Shown here: positions 8,313-17,285 of the stretch, in pieces
Numbering within the stretch: position 1 is the first letter of the stretch
Layout of the letters: every line of letters starts with the position of its first letter
Source: Clostridium tepidiprofundi DSM 19306
Lineage (GTDB): Bacteria; Bacillota; Clostridia; Clostridiales; Clostridiaceae
Reading direction: 5' to 3'
DNA: 63,490 nucleotides
Assembly: GCF_001594005.1 (NCBI RefSeq)
Contig: NZ_LTBA01000014.1
Span: 1-63,490, forward strand
Program-made: the position numbers and the translations under genes
The notes under the pieces: model-generated
The model's input: the letters and a program-made list of their open reading frames with translations, nothing else
Databases searched by the model: none
Told to the model about the DNA's origin: nothing

Positions 8313-9044
8313 TTATGTTGTTACATCAGCTGTTTTTAATCTATGAATTGCAAGTGAAGAAAATAATATTGTAAAAAGAATACTCATAACAAAAAATTGA
8401 ATATTATCAGCAATACTTAAACCTTCTTGGCTAAGCATCCCCATTCCTATCGATAAAAGGGAATGAGGGAAAAACATTCCGGATTTTATAATATACATAC
8501 CTAAACCAATAAATATGCAACAAAGACTGATTCCGATAGGAGCAGCAAAGCTTTTAATTCGTATAGATAGTCCAAGTTGTAGTGCAATAATGGTTAAAGA
8601 TGCGAAACAACCTCTAATTATCCACCCAATAGTTTCTGAGGGTATTTGAGTAGATAATCCAAATAGTTTACCCACAATAAAATATAAAATCAAAAAAAAT
8701 ACTTGTACCATAAATATCAAAATTGTTATGACAACTAATTTTGAAGTGAATATGTTCCTTGCAGATATAGGAGAAGTCATTATAATATTCCAATTTTTAT
8801 TCACATGCTCAAGTTTGCAAATAAAGGCACAACATATAGCAATAAGAATGGGAAGAAAAAATTCTCCGTAAAATAGACTTACCTGCGTCCAAAGGCTGTA
8901 CCATTCGTTTTGCAATACACCCCGATTAAAATAGTAATTAATACTACCCAATGATATACTTATAATAGGGAGGATTATAAGTACAAGCCATATACGGGAA
9001 TGGCGTAGTTTTAGCCATTCAGCTGAAATACTTTTTTTAAACAT
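8313..9044 (-). CDS. ABC-2 permease, lantibiotic/peptide-antibiotic immunity (LanG/CprC-like)
   Basis: 243 residues from ATG 9042-9044, preceded by AAGGAGGAATTG; an in-frame upstream ATG at 9096-9098 would overlap the previous gene and has no ribosome site. The protein opens with a short amphipathic SAEWLKLRHSRIW segment and has six hydrophobic segments, the usual plan of LanE/LanG-type permeases of about 240-250 residues. It is the third gene of an ATPase-permease-permease operon read leftward. The pair of permeases with one BcrA-like ATPase expels or detoxifies lantibiotic-type peptides at the membrane. No lantibiotic synthesis gene is nearby, so this is resistance rather than self-immunity. 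Confidence 0.8.
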   Translation of the reverse strand: MFKKSISAEWLKLRHSRIWLVLIILPIISISLGSINYYFNRGVLQNEWYSLWTQVSLFYGEFFLPILIAICCAFICKLEHVNKNWNIIMTSPISARNIFTSKLVVITILIFMVQVFFLILYFIVGKLFGLSTQIPSETIGWIIRGCFASLTIIALQLGLSIRIKSFAAPIGISLCCIFIGLGMYIIKSGMFFPHSLLSIGMGMLSQEGLSIADNIQFFVMSILFTILFSSLAIHRLKTADVTT

Positions 9045-9060
9045 ATCAATTCCTCCTTCT

Positions 9061-9813
9061 TTAAACTTCCTGTTGGGAAAAGTGATGGCTTCCCGCAATA
9101 TAAAAAATTATAGTTAATAAAAAAACTATAGTTAACATACCTATTTCGGGATTTTGATTAATAAATTTAAGTGACTTATTTGTAACATGATATCTAACAG
9201 GGCATAATACAGTATAGTAAGACCAAATGACAATTCGCTGTACAGTTTTAGGGAAAAAATCAGCTACCATTCCAAGAAAACCGCCAATCATTCCAAAACA
9301 TAAAGCAAAAGCCTGATTTTTAATAGCTAGAGTTATCCATTGCTGTAATGCAAGTATTACCATAGAAGTTAGCATAGTACTTCCAATAAAACGTATTATT
9401 AGAAAAAGAGGCAACATTATGGTAGAACTCTTTGCGATGGTAAAAATCGTTATAGCAGAGGCTTGTAAAACAACCCCATATAATAGTAGAATACCAGAAC
9501 ATATATATTTTGATGCATATATAAATTTACGATTTAGGTTTGAGGAAATCAATAGCTTCCATGTGTTACCTTTATTTTCCATATCGCAAATGCGAGAACT
9601 TACAATAGCACATATTATGGGTAAAAACAACCCATTCATAGAAGCTATAGTTGTAATAATAGATTCCCAAACAGGACTATTAGGATTACGAGATAAAGAA
9701 ATACTAACGGACATGAAAGCCCATAATATTTCACAGCCTAAAAACAAGGTAATCATTAAAAATATCTTTTTACGGCGTAATTTAAAAAATTCTAAGGTTA
9801 TAGCTTTAATCAA
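9061..9813 (-). CDS. ABC-2 permease, lantibiotic/peptide-antibiotic immunity (LanE/CprB-like)
   Basis: 250 residues. It begins with TTG 9811-9813, whose TGA overlap with the ATPase stop and AAGGAGAG ribosome site indicate translational coupling. It has an N-terminal TLEFFKLRRKKIF amphipathic stretch and six hydrophobic segments, a paralogous partner of the next permease 16 bp downstream. Together with the ATPase upstream it makes a LanFEG/CprABC-type exporter. Its expression should follow the response-regulator box at 10800-10817. The substrate cannot be deduced from sequence; nisin- or gallidermin-like peptides are typical for the family. Confidence 0.8.
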   Translation of the reverse strand: MIKAITLEFFKLRRKKIFLMITLFLGCEILWAFMSVSISLSRNPNSPVWESIITTIASMNGLFLPIICAIVSSRICDMENKGNTWKLLISSNLNRKFIYASKYICSGILLLYGVVLQASAITIFTIAKSSTIMLPLFLIIRFIGSTMLTSMVILALQQWITLAIKNQAFALCFGMIGGFLGMVADFFPKTVQRIVIWSYYTVLCPVRYHVTNKSLKFINQNPEIGMLTIVFLLTIIFYIAGSHHFSQQEV

Positions 9814-10721
9814 AGCGATCTCTCCTTTCCTGTAAGTTCAAGGAAGATGTCCTCTAAACTTTTTTTATGTTCTTCGATACGAGTAACATTAATGCCATGC
9901 CCTATAAGAAGTTTGTTTAAATATGCTATATGTGAATCAGTTAAATTTTCAAAAATTAAACGATCATTATTTTGGTTAAATTCATATCCTTTTGGAAGTA
10001 ATATTTTTTTAGCTAGCTTGTTATCTTCTGTTTTTATTGAAATGTAAGTTTTACTTTTTGCTTTCAATAAATCCATATCACCTTGAAATAAAAGCTTTCC
10101 ATCGTTTATAATCCCTACTGATGTAGCCATCTGTTCGATTTCCGATAGAAGATGAGTAGAAATCAAAACAGTGATACCATAACGTTGAGGTAGTGATTTG
10201 ATAAGTTCTCTAATTTCTCTGATACCGTTAGGGTCGAGACCGTTAGTGGGCTCATCAAGTATTAAAAGTTTTGGAAAATTAATCAAAGCCATTGCGATAC
10301 CGAGACGTTGTTTCATACCTAGTGAATAATGCTTTACCAGTTTGTTTTGTTGATTTTCCAATCGGACAATATGTAAAGCTTCTTGTATATTTTTGGTTGA
10401 TACATTACGTAGGCGTTGTAGGATACGCATATTTTCCAATCCCGTTAAATGACCGTAATATGATGGTGATTCAATAAGTGAGCCTGTTTGGCTTAAAATT
10501 AACTGTCGGTTTTTATTGAAATTCTTACCAAAGATTATTACATCTCCTTTTGTAGGTTTAGTTAATCCCAATAGCATTTTTAGAGTAGTGGATTTTCCTG
10601 CTCCATTGGGACCAAGAAATCCATATATATCTCCTTCGTATACTGTTAAATTAACTTCGTTAACTCTACAAATACCGTTAAAGTATTTAGATAAGTTGTG
10701 TGTTGATATAATTGTATTCAT
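9810..10721 (-). CDS. ABC transporter ATPase, peptide-antibiotic resistance (LanF/CprA/BcrA-like)
   Basis: 303 residues. Walker A is GPNGAGKST (about residues 38-46), the signature LGMKQRLGIAMALINFP precedes Walker B LLILDEPTNGLDP, and the H-loop is ISTHLL. The roughly 80-residue C-terminal extension is typical of BcrA/LanF ATPases. ATG 10719-10721 follows GGAGTTG. It is the first gene of the three-gene exporter operon and is divergent from the two-component genes. The layout (ATPase, two permeases, kinase, regulator) is that of the Cpr system of Clostridioides difficile, which responds to and resists lantibiotics. Homology to that exact system is an inference from architecture. Confidence 0.85.
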   Translation of the reverse strand: MNTIISTHNLSKYFNGICRVNEVNLTVYEGDIYGFLGPNGAGKSTTLKMLLGLTKPTKGDVIIFGKNFNKNRQLILSQTGSLIESPSYYGHLTGLENMRILQRLRNVSTKNIQEALHIVRLENQQNKLVKHYSLGMKQRLGIAMALINFPKLLILDEPTNGLDPNGIREIRELIKSLPQRYGITVLISTHLLSEIEQMATSVGIINDGKLLFQGDMDLLKAKSKTYISIKTEDNKLAKKILLPKGYEFNQNNDRLIFENLTDSHIAYLNKLLIGHGINVTRIEEHKKSLEDIFLELTGKERSL

Positions 10722-10799
10722 GTAGATTTCAACTCCAATCTATTTTGTATAATTGATATAACATATAATAGCATTTTCACCTTTCTTGAATCTAAAGAG

Positions 10800-10817
10800 A
10801 ACCTTACGATAACCTTA
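10800..10817 (-). promoter_or_regulatory. Response-regulator binding site (11-bp-spaced direct repeat)
   Basis: AACCTTA occurs twice, at 10800-10806 and 10811-10817, separated by CGAT, so the halves repeat every 11 bp. This is the classic arrangement for an OmpR-family dimer binding head-to-tail on one face of DNA. It lies between the ABC operon and the regulator gene, about 35-45 bp upstream of a plausible leftward promoter, where an activator would bind. Confidence 0.7.
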
Positions 10818-10888
10818 AATTTTGTATTGAAACAAAATTTTGATGAAAATGTTATAATTTTTATATATAATAAAATAGGTGATTAAAA

Positions 10889-11599
10889 ATGGAAAATATA
10901 AAAAATAAAAAAATACTTGTTGTAGATGATGAACCTGAAATTAGAAAAATGATAGAGATTTTTTTACGAAAAGAAGGTTTTTTTCGAATATATATTGCTA
11001 CAAATTGTGAGGAGGCTTTAGAAATTTGTCGTTTGAATAAGCCACAAATTGCAATTCTTGATGTTATGCTTCCAGATGGTGATGGTTTTGAGTTATTTTC
11101 ATCAATACGGCAGTTTTCTCAAATGCCAATACTTTTTTTAACAGCAAAAGGAGAAGATCAAGATCGTTTAGTAGGTCTTGGATTAGGGGCGGATGATTAT
11201 ATTGTTAAACCTTTTTTGCCACGAGAACTTATTTTACGACTTACGGCCATACTCAAACGAGTTTACACTAGTACAATGAAACAATATTTACCTATTTTTG
11301 TGTTAGAAGGGTGTACTATCGATCTAGAAAGTGCTACAGTACGTAGCGATAGAGGAGAACAGCCATTGACAGCAAAAGAGCATGGACTTCTTTTGAAATT
11401 GTACGAAAATAGGGGACGTATTGTTACCAGTGATGCTTTATGTGAAGCAGTATGGGGTGATGATTATTATGGTTATGAAAATAGTTTAATGGTGCATATT
11501 AGACGTATACGGGAGAAAATAGAGATAAATCCATCTAAACCCAAAAGTCTTCTTACTGTAAGAGGATTAGGCTATAAGTTAATAGTTAAGGAGGAATAA
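10889..11599 (+). CDS. OmpR-family response regulator of the Cpr-like transporter
   Basis: 236 residues. The receiver domain has the acidic pair in VVDDEPE (residues 11-17), phospho-acceptor Asp58 in AILDVMLPDGDG, and the lysine in DDYIVKPF. The C-terminal winged helix ends with HIRRIREKIE and VRGLGYKL, as in OmpR/PhoB proteins. It is transcribed divergently from the ABC operon and lies 4 bp before the sensor kinase. The likely target is the direct repeat at 10800-10817. The pair would detect peptide antibiotics and switch on the exporter. Confidence 0.9.
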   Translation: MENIKNKKILVVDDEPEIRKMIEIFLRKEGFFRIYIATNCEEALEICRLNKPQIAILDVMLPDGDGFELFSSIRQFSQMPILFLTAKGEDQDRLVGLGLGADDYIVKPFLPRELILRLTAILKRVYTSTMKQYLPIFVLEGCTIDLESATVRSDRGEQPLTAKEHGLLLKLYENRGRIVTSDALCEAVWGDDYYGYENSLMVHIRRIREKIEINPSKPKSLLTVRGLGYKLIVKEE

Positions 11600-11603
11600 T
11601 AGA

Positions 11604-12983
11604 ATGGATGGTGTTATAAGTATCTTACGTCGGTTTATATGTGTAACAATTTTAATATGTATTTTATTGTTTATATTTAATTTTGTTATATTTGGTTCTT
11701 TTGTGTTTAGGGGGATGTATGAGGAACAACCTCCTAAAAATATACTTAAAAATGTAGTTTCACAACTTGAACGTAAGGATGCAACTTATATTTTAGGTGA
11801 GTCTAGTCAAAATCTATTAGCTCAAAATCATGCATGGGCGATGCTTATAGATAATACTGGAAAAGTAATTTGGAATTATAAATTACCAAAAGAGATTCCG
11901 CTTTCTTATAAATTAAAGGATATAGCAAAATTTTCACGAAATTATTTAATGGATTATCCCGTTTTTGTTTGGGAGTATGACGATGGACTTGTTGTTATTG
12001 GTTATCCCAAAAAAAGTTATGCTAAATATCAATTTTATTTTCCTATTAATTGGATAAGTTCTTTGCCGATAAGAACAATTACTTTGTTTGTAAGCAATAT
12101 TATATTGGCTTTGTTTTTATCAGTTTTAATAGGTACAAAACTTGTAAAATCTGTAAAGCCACTTATTGATGGGGTACATGCTCTGTCAAAGGAAAAGCCT
12201 ATTTGTCTTGAAGTAAAAGGAATTTTTAGTGATCTTGCCAAAAGTATTAATTATACTTCGAATATACTGCAAGAAAAAAATAATGCACTTAAAGCAAGAG
12301 ATGAAGCACGTTCTAATTGGATAGCTGGTATTTCTCATGATATACGTACACCTCTTTCTATAGTGCTTGGTTATGCTAATGAATTGGAGGAAAATATAGC
12401 TGTACCTGCAGAACAGAGACAACAAGCTGGAATTATTCGCAAGCAGGCTCAAAAGCTCCGTTCTCTTGTCAGCGATTTAAACCTTGTATCTATGCTGGAA
12501 TATGAAATGCAGCCATTAAATTTGAAAATTATTCGTTTGGCTATGATTGCAAGACAGGTTGCTTCGGAGTTCCTTAATAATGGGTTGGATGAAAAATTTA
12601 CAATTGCTTTAGATATTTCTGATGAGGATATCAAAGTAAAGGTTGATAAAAAATTGCTTATTAGAGCTATAAATAATTTGGTGCAAAATAGCATTATGCA
12701 TAATCCGAATGGTTGTAAAATTTTGTTAAAAGCATGTTTTTCTCCAAATAACATGACCTGTCAGTTTATTGTAGCTGATAATGGAAAAGGTGTGCCACAT
12801 GATGAACTTTCTAAGTTAACAGAACTTCCATATTCATCAAGTAGAAAACATTCTGTTTGTAATGGGCATGGGTTAGGATTACCAATGGTTGCACGAATTT
12901 GTCAGGCACATCATGGTCAGCTTGTGCTTGAAAGTGAGATAGGTAAAGGAATGAAGGCGATTATAAATCTTCCACTGACGTAA
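11604..12983 (+). CDS. Sensor histidine kinase of the Cpr-like transporter
   Basis: 459 residues. Two transmembrane helices (about 11-37 and 155-178) flank an extracytoplasmic sensor of roughly 115 residues. Then come a linker and HisKA with the phospho-acceptor His245 in ISHDIRTPLSIV. The HATPase domain shows VQNSIMHN (N box), VADNGKGVP (G1) and GHGLGLPM (G2). A true extracellular loop of this size separates it from the loop-less BceS-type kinase at 23778. The start ATG 11604 lies right after the regulator stop, with the ribosome site GGAGGAA inside the regulator's end. It is closed by the hairpin at 13063-13098. Confidence 0.9.
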   Translation: MDGVISILRRFICVTILICILLFIFNFVIFGSFVFRGMYEEQPPKNILKNVVSQLERKDATYILGESSQNLLAQNHAWAMLIDNTGKVIWNYKLPKEIPLSYKLKDIAKFSRNYLMDYPVFVWEYDDGLVVIGYPKKSYAKYQFYFPINWISSLPIRTITLFVSNIILALFLSVLIGTKLVKSVKPLIDGVHALSKEKPICLEVKGIFSDLAKSINYTSNILQEKNNALKARDEARSNWIAGISHDIRTPLSIVLGYANELEENIAVPAEQRQQAGIIRKQAQKLRSLVSDLNLVSMLEYEMQPLNLKIIRLAMIARQVASEFLNNGLDEKFTIALDISDEDIKVKVDKKLLIRAINNLVQNSIMHNPNGCKILLKACFSPNNMTCQFIVADNGKGVPHDELSKLTELPYSSSRKHSVCNGHGLGLPMVARICQAHHGQLVLESEIGKGMKAIINLPLT

Positions 12984-13062
12984 GTAGAATATAGGGAATT
13001 TTTGCTACAAACGGTTAAAACATTAATTCTCAAGTCTATTTTCTGTAGTATTTGAAAATAAA

Positions 13063-13098
13063 TAACTAGTCAGTATGTGAGTATATATTGACTAGTTA
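13063..13098. terminator. Shared terminator between convergent genes
   Basis: TAACTAGTCA (13063-13072) pairs perfectly with TGACTAGTTA (13089-13098). It lies between the convergent kinase and chemoreceptor genes and would serve both strands. Confidence 0.7.
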
Positions 13099-13122
13099 CT
13101 TAGGTTATTTAATGCATTATTG

Positions 13123-14592
13123 TTACTCTGATATATATTTATTCATGCTATCTCCACATTCTAAAATCATATCTACATATTTTTTAGTTTCTTGAATTTG
13201 ATTAACATATTCTTCTGCATTAGCCGAAGTTTCTTCTGTATTAGCCATAGTTTCTTCAGATATAGCAGACAGGTTATCAATTGCTTTGTTAATCATATTG
13301 CTCAAATTTGAAATATTACGTATTTCTTTGTTGACCTCATCTACATTATTAACTATTTCAATACTTTTATTTTTAATTTCATATAAATTAGTGCTAGTTT
13401 CTTCAACTAAATTGTTTTGTTCTTCATTTATGCTCGACAAATCTTCAATATATTTATTGGAATTCTTAACATCATTTCTTAGTTCATCAATTATATTTGA
13501 AATATTATTTGCAGAATTTTTGCTTTCTTCTGCTAATTTTCTAACTTCTTCAGCTACTACTGCAAAACCTCGACCATTTTCTCCGGCACGTGCGGCTTCG
13601 ATGGCAGCATTGAGAGCTAGCAAATTTGTTTGTTCAGCGATATTTGTAATCATTTCTGTTATGTTTCTAATATTATCTGTTGCTTTTGTTAGTTTTACTG
13701 AACTTGCATATACTTGCTTATTTTTAACTTTAACTTGCTCTGAAGTATTTGATAAATTTTCTACAATTTTCAAAGCTTGATCAATAGACTTTGCATTTGA
13801 TATTGCAGATTCTTTCATGCTATCTGATATAACTACAGTATGATTAATCTTATCTTCTATATCTAAAAGAGCAGAGGTTTGAGTTTGAATTTCATTAGCG
13901 GTGTTAGAGGCACCTGCCGCAATTTCTTCAATTGCTGAAGAAATCATTGTAGATGATACTTGAATTTTTTCAAAAATATCATTAACGTTATTAGAATTTT
14001 CATGTATTACTTTAATTATGTTTATAATGTCATTTAACATATCTTGTTGTTTTTTAGTAGCTTTTTCAGTTGCTATTTTTTCTTTTATCGCTTCGAGCTT
14101 CTTTTTTTCTGAAATCTTTGTTATAGAGTATATAATTACACAAAATAAAATCATAACTACGGATTGCGTAGGAGCGTCTTCTATAACATGTAAATCATTT
14201 TTATTGACAAAAATCCATATGAAATTAGTAATAATTGTAGTTGAGATTGGTATTATAAGGCGTTTAACGTCTAAATATATGCTTGCACCTACGACCAACG
14301 GTATAATTGTTAGAGGAGCACACCTAATATTAGAAAAGAAGAGTATAATTAAATATGCTACTGCGAAAAGAGGTTCTATTGTATATATTAATTTTTGAGT
14401 GTCATTGTTTTTTATGTATATTACCGTTGATAATAAAAGTGAACCAATTAGACAACATATTGCAGTTATTCCTGCTGATATGCTTATTTTGTTCATCGTT
14501 ATGCCAACTATAAAAGATAAAGAATAAACAATACCAATAATCCAGCACACAGCAATGAAAACCTTATTCAAATCTTTTGTTCTTTTATTCAT
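13123..14592 (-). CDS. Methyl-accepting chemotaxis protein with multi-helix membrane sensor
   Basis: 489 residues. The first 170 residues hold about six hydrophobic helices and no large extracellular domain, so it senses within or from inside the membrane. The rest is the coiled-coil signalling domain, with the highly conserved hairpin tip [19 protein letters not shown] and [15 protein letters not shown] around residues 330-370. No clear HAMP domain is visible between membrane and signalling parts. ATG 14590-14592 follows AAGGGGGAAAG. It is a single gene. Other flagellar or chemotaxis genes are not in the window, so the stimulus is unknown. Confidence 0.9.
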   Translation of the reverse strand: MNKRTKDLNKVFIAVCWIIGIVYSLSFIVGITMNKISISAGITAICCLIGSLLLSTVIYIKNNDTQKLIYTIEPLFAVAYLIILFFSNIRCAPLTIIPLVVGASIYLDVKRLIIPISTTIITNFIWIFVNKNDLHVIEDAPTQSVVMILFCVIIYSITKISEKKKLEAIKEKIATEKATKKQQDMLNDIINIIKVIHENSNNVNDIFEKIQVSSTMISSAIEEIAAGASNTANEIQTQTSALLDIEDKINHTVVISDSMKESAISNAKSIDQALKIVENLSNTSEQVKVKNKQVYASSVKLTKATDNIRNITEMITNIAEQTNLLALNAAIEAARAGENGRGFAVVAEEVRKLAEESKNSANNISNIIDELRNDVKNSNKYIEDLSSINEEQNNLVEETSTNLYEIKNKSIEIVNNVDEVNKEIRNISNLSNMINKAIDNLSAISEETMANTEETSANAEEYVNQIQETKKYVDMILECGDSMNKYISE

Positions 14593-14912
14593 AAAACTTT
14601 CCCCCTTGGTAATTTTTTTACAAAGATAATTATATCATATCTAAAGTATATTTTGTATATATAAAGATAAAATGGTAAGAGGGTGTAAGAATATATACGA
14701 TAATAGAGTATATTGGGTAATAACTAAATTTTGGATTTTAATTTAAAAAATATGGTTGTGGTATAATAGTGATGAGCAAAGTTAGTTTTGAAAAATTATA
14801 TAGTGGAGAGACATTTGGGAAAATAATTAATTTAAATAAGCGATTAGCCAAAATATTTTTACGTTTTAGAAGAGTATGATGTATAATAAAGTCAATGGGA
14901 AGGAGATATAAT

Positions 14913-15542
14913 ATGCATATTAATTGGTTAGAATGGTTAGGGTATTTAGCTTCGGTTGTTGTGTTAATTTCTCTATTGATGAGTTCTATTATAAAATTAA
15001 GATGGATTAATTTAGTTGGCTCAAGTTTGTTTTCATTGTATGGTTTTTTAATTGGGGCTTTGCCTGTTGGATTTATGAATTTTGGCATAGCATTAATAAA
15101 TGTATACTATCTTGTTAAAATGTATAATTCAAAAGAATACTTTGAAATACTACCGGTAGTTGAGAAGTCAAAGTATTTAAATCATTACCTAGATTTTTAT
15201 AAGGATGAAATTGAAAAGTATTCGGACAAAATTGAATTTAAAATCAATGCATCTGATGTTTGTTTTTTTATTTTACGAAACATGGTGCCAGCAGGAATAT
15301 TTTTAGCATCACATTATGATGCTAACACTTTGAACATAGAACTCGATTTTGTTATTCCAGAATATAGAGATTTTAAAATTGGCAAATTTGTATTTGAAGA
15401 CAATAAAAAGCTATTTAAAGATAAAGGATATTCTAATTTTATAAGTTTTTCAACAAAAAAAGAACATATTATGTACTTAAAGAAAATGGGATTTATTGAA
15501 AGTATTGAAAATAGGCGTAAATGTTATAAAAAATCCATATAA
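14913..15542 (+). CDS. YgjV-like membrane domain fused to a GNAT-like acetyltransferase
   Basis: 209 residues from ATG 14913, chosen for GGGAAGGAGA just upstream; an in-frame ATG at 14895 lacks a site. Residues 1-75 hold three hydrophobic helices with W-x-G-Y...S-S-x-I-K-LRW-x-N, as in the YgjV-type inner-membrane family. Residues from about 80 form a soluble domain ending in FEDNKKLFKDKGYSNFIS and YLKKMGFIE, the late strands of a GNAT fold. The acetyl-CoA loop is not textbook, so the GNAT call is moderate. Such fusions occur in Clostridia. The substrate is unknown and no operon partner is apparent. Confidence 0.6.
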   Translation: MHINWLEWLGYLASVVVLISLLMSSIIKLRWINLVGSSLFSLYGFLIGALPVGFMNFGIALINVYYLVKMYNSKEYFEILPVVEKSKYLNHYLDFYKDEIEKYSDKIEFKINASDVCFFILRNMVPAGIFLASHYDANTLNIELDFVIPEYRDFKIGKFVFEDNKKLFKDKGYSNFISFSTKKEHIMYLKKMGFIESIENRRKCYKKSI

Positions 15543-16034
15543 AAAATATGCAATAGTTATATGTGTAAAATAGACTGATTTTTTAACTAAGAAGCAGTAA
15601 TTTCAATGTGAGCAAGTGGATAAGCAGTTCACTAGATTAGAAATGAATATTTACATGTGCAACAAATATTAAAACTCCTGAAGATTTGGATAAACCTTTA
15701 GGAGTTTTCTTTAAGTTTTCTATTGTTATTATATTTTCAAATTAATCTTTAAAATATTGGTATATATTACTAAATGATATTATATTTAAGAAAAAGCAAT
15801 AATATTATGTAAATTAATGTAATTTTTTTTTTTTTTTGAATAGACTTTATTAGACAATTTTTTTTAAACTTGTGTGATATAATAAATACTAGATAAGCTT
15901 ATTAAAAGATTTAAGTACTTAGATCACTAAAGAATGATGGTCGTCTTTTACAAATATTGATTCATACTAGTGGATTTTATTCTAATTAGTTTTGTTGTAT
16001 TGAAAATTTTAATTAATTTGAGAGGTAGTTTTAC
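15543..16034. other. Gene-free stretch between the YgjV-GNAT gene and the small membrane gene
   Basis: 492 bases. It contains the terminator at 15671-15714, a long T tract (about 15822-15837) and a likely -10 TATAAT near 15878. A leader of about 150 nt would precede the gene at 16035. No RNA family is recognised. Confidence 0.5.
15671..15714 (+). terminator. Intrinsic terminator
   Basis: AAAACTCCT pairs with AGGAGTTTT across a 25-nt loop, followed by CTTT. It lies about 130 nt after the YgjV-GNAT gene. Confidence 0.7.
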
Positions 16035-16292
16035 ATGAAAAACTCCAAGAAAAAAATTTTTATAAGAATTATAATGGATGTTACTATATTATGTTCAATG
16101 TCATTGATACGAGATAATTATATACAACATGTAACAGAGACGCTGATGAACAATAGAACTGATATAGTTACATTAACAGCTTTAATAAAAAGACTTGATT
16201 ATCATTTTAGAATGGTATATTATCTAGCACTTTTGGCTGTAGTTTTATTAATAATTTTTGAAACAAGTATAGGGAGGAAAAAGAATGGATAA
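16035..16292 (+). CDS. Small two-helix membrane protein, unknown function
   Basis: 85 residues with a basic N-terminus (KNSKKKIFIRIIMD), a short hydrophobic helix (about 11-24) and a second helix (about 61-77, YYLALLAVVLLIIF). ATG 16035 follows GAGAGGT. Its end overlaps a second start (ATG 16285 behind GGGAGG) of a frame that is broken after eleven codons, so this was probably the first gene of a coupled pair. The family is not recognised. Confidence 0.55.
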   Translation: MKNSKKKIFIRIIMDVTILCSMSLIRDNYIQHVTETLMNNRTDIVTLTALIKRLDYHFRMVYYLALLAVVLLIIFETSIGRKKNG

Positions 16293-16464
16293 ATTAATAA
16301 AAAAAGTAGGCTTATTTTAAAGTATTCTAATGGTATTTTATATTATGCCATTATATAATGTACAAGCTTTGCTTGTGAATGATAAGTTATTTGATTCCAG
16401 AGAATTTTTAGTATATAACGGTAAAATTTTTAGTATTTTTGTGCGTTTATATTCTAATGATTGA
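16285..16464 (+). pseudogene. Broken second gene of a membrane pair (in-frame TAA at codon 12)
   Basis: ATG 16285 has a GGGAGG site and overlaps the preceding gene's stop. It gives MDKLIKKVGLF and then TAA at 16318-16320. The same frame continues without interruption as SILMVFYIMPLYNVQALLVNDK and on to TGA at 16462-16464, about 47 more residues, with an export-signal-like hydrophobic run. A single base change would restore a small exported protein of about 59 residues. It may instead be a short leader peptide followed by chance open frame. Confidence 0.5.
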
Positions 16465-16504
16465 AAATCATAGAAAATTAATCTATTTTAGTGTATGATT
16501 AAAC

Positions 16505-16523
16505 AGTGTAAATACTTTACACT
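16505..16523 (+). promoter_or_regulatory. Palindromic operator shared with the TPR lipoprotein gene
   Basis: AGTGTAAATACTTTACACT is identical to the core of the 2702-2728 palindrome and lies 26 bp before the GTG start of the phosphatase. A possible promoter upstream is TTGAAA (16461-16466), 17 bp, TATTTT (16484-16489), which puts the operator just past the transcription start, as at the other site. Confidence 0.7.
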
Positions 16524-16549
16524 ATCTATGATTATTTGGGGTGATTAAA

Positions 16550-17191
16550 GTGAAAATTTATTTAGTTAGACATGGACAAACAGATTGGAATAATGAATTT
16601 CGTTTGCAAGGAAGTAAAGATATTGAACTTAACAAAACGGGTATAGAACAAGCAGAGAAAGTAGGTGCAAGGTTAGCGAATAGTAATATAAAAAAAATAT
16701 ATAGCAGTAATTTACAAAGGGCACTTAAGACAGCTGAAGTGATTAATAAATACATCAATACAGATATTATAATAAAGGAAGATATTCAAGAGATGAATCT
16801 TGGAGAATGGGAAGGAAAAAGATGGGTGGATATCCAAATTGAATATGCAGAATACTTAGAAAAATGGTTTGAAGATATAGATGCATGTCCTTCACCCGGG
16901 GGAGAATCATATAATGATTTAAAGAAAAGGGCTTTTTCAGTAATGAATGATATAGTAAAAAATGAATTAGATGCTGAAGAGGTACTAATTGTTTCACATG
17001 GGGCAGTTATAAAAACAATATTATGTTCAATTTTAAATTTAGATTTAAAAAACAGAAGAAATTTTGAAATACATAATGGTAGTTTGAGTGTAGTTGAGTA
17101 CAATATAGAGAAAGGAATTTTTACGGTATTGTCAATAAATGATGTTTCTCATTTTGAGGTTGATAAATTTGATAGATATGAAGCAGTGTAA
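16550..17191 (+). CDS. Histidine phosphatase (phosphoglycerate-mutase superfamily)
   Basis: 213 residues from GTG 16550, preferred because GGGGTG lies seven bases upstream. YLVRHGQTDWN (residues 4-14) holds the phospho-accepting His8. The RLQGS segment, YSSNLQRALKTAE, an EMNLGEWEG block and VSHGAVIK with the second catalytic histidine follow in the usual order. This fits the GpmB/CobC-like branch of cofactor-independent broad phosphatases; no cobalamin genes are near, so the substrate is open. It is likely controlled by the palindrome at 16505-16523 and ends at a strong terminator. Confidence 0.9.
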   Translation: MKIYLVRHGQTDWNNEFRLQGSKDIELNKTGIEQAEKVGARLANSNIKKIYSSNLQRALKTAEVINKYINTDIIIKEDIQEMNLGEWEGKRWVDIQIEYAEYLEKWFEDIDACPSPGGESYNDLKKRAFSVMNDIVKNELDAEEVLIVSHGAVIKTILCSILNLDLKNRRNFEIHNGSLSVVEYNIEKGIFTVLSINDVSHFEVDKFDRYEAV

Positions 17192-17196
17192 TAAGT

Positions 17197-17227
17197 AGGA
17201 GTTTAGACTCCTTTTTTTTTTTTTTTT
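17197..17227 (+). terminator. Intrinsic terminator with long T run
   Basis: AGGAGT-TTAG-ACTCCT is followed by more than fifteen T residues. Confidence 0.9.
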
Positions 17228-17256
17228 GTAAGAATAAATCGAAAAAACTGAAAATT

Positions 17257-17285
17257 TTGACGTATGAAATAAAAAATGATATAAT
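17257..17285 (+). promoter_or_regulatory. Sigma-A promoter of sstT
   Basis: TTGACG (17257-17262), a 17-bp spacer and TATAAT (17280-17285) give a near-consensus promoter. The leader to the start codon is about 178 nt. It contains no T-box or riboswitch motif that I recognise. Confidence 0.75.

Noticed and set aside
9419-9835. Plus-strand frame opposite the ABC permease
   Set aside because: It is entirely antisense to the LanE-like permease, whose start overlap and motifs are well supported.
8313-12983. Lantibiotic biosynthesis cluster with self-immunity
   Set aside because: No LanA precursor, LanB/C/M or processing protease is visible near the transporter. It is a resistance module.
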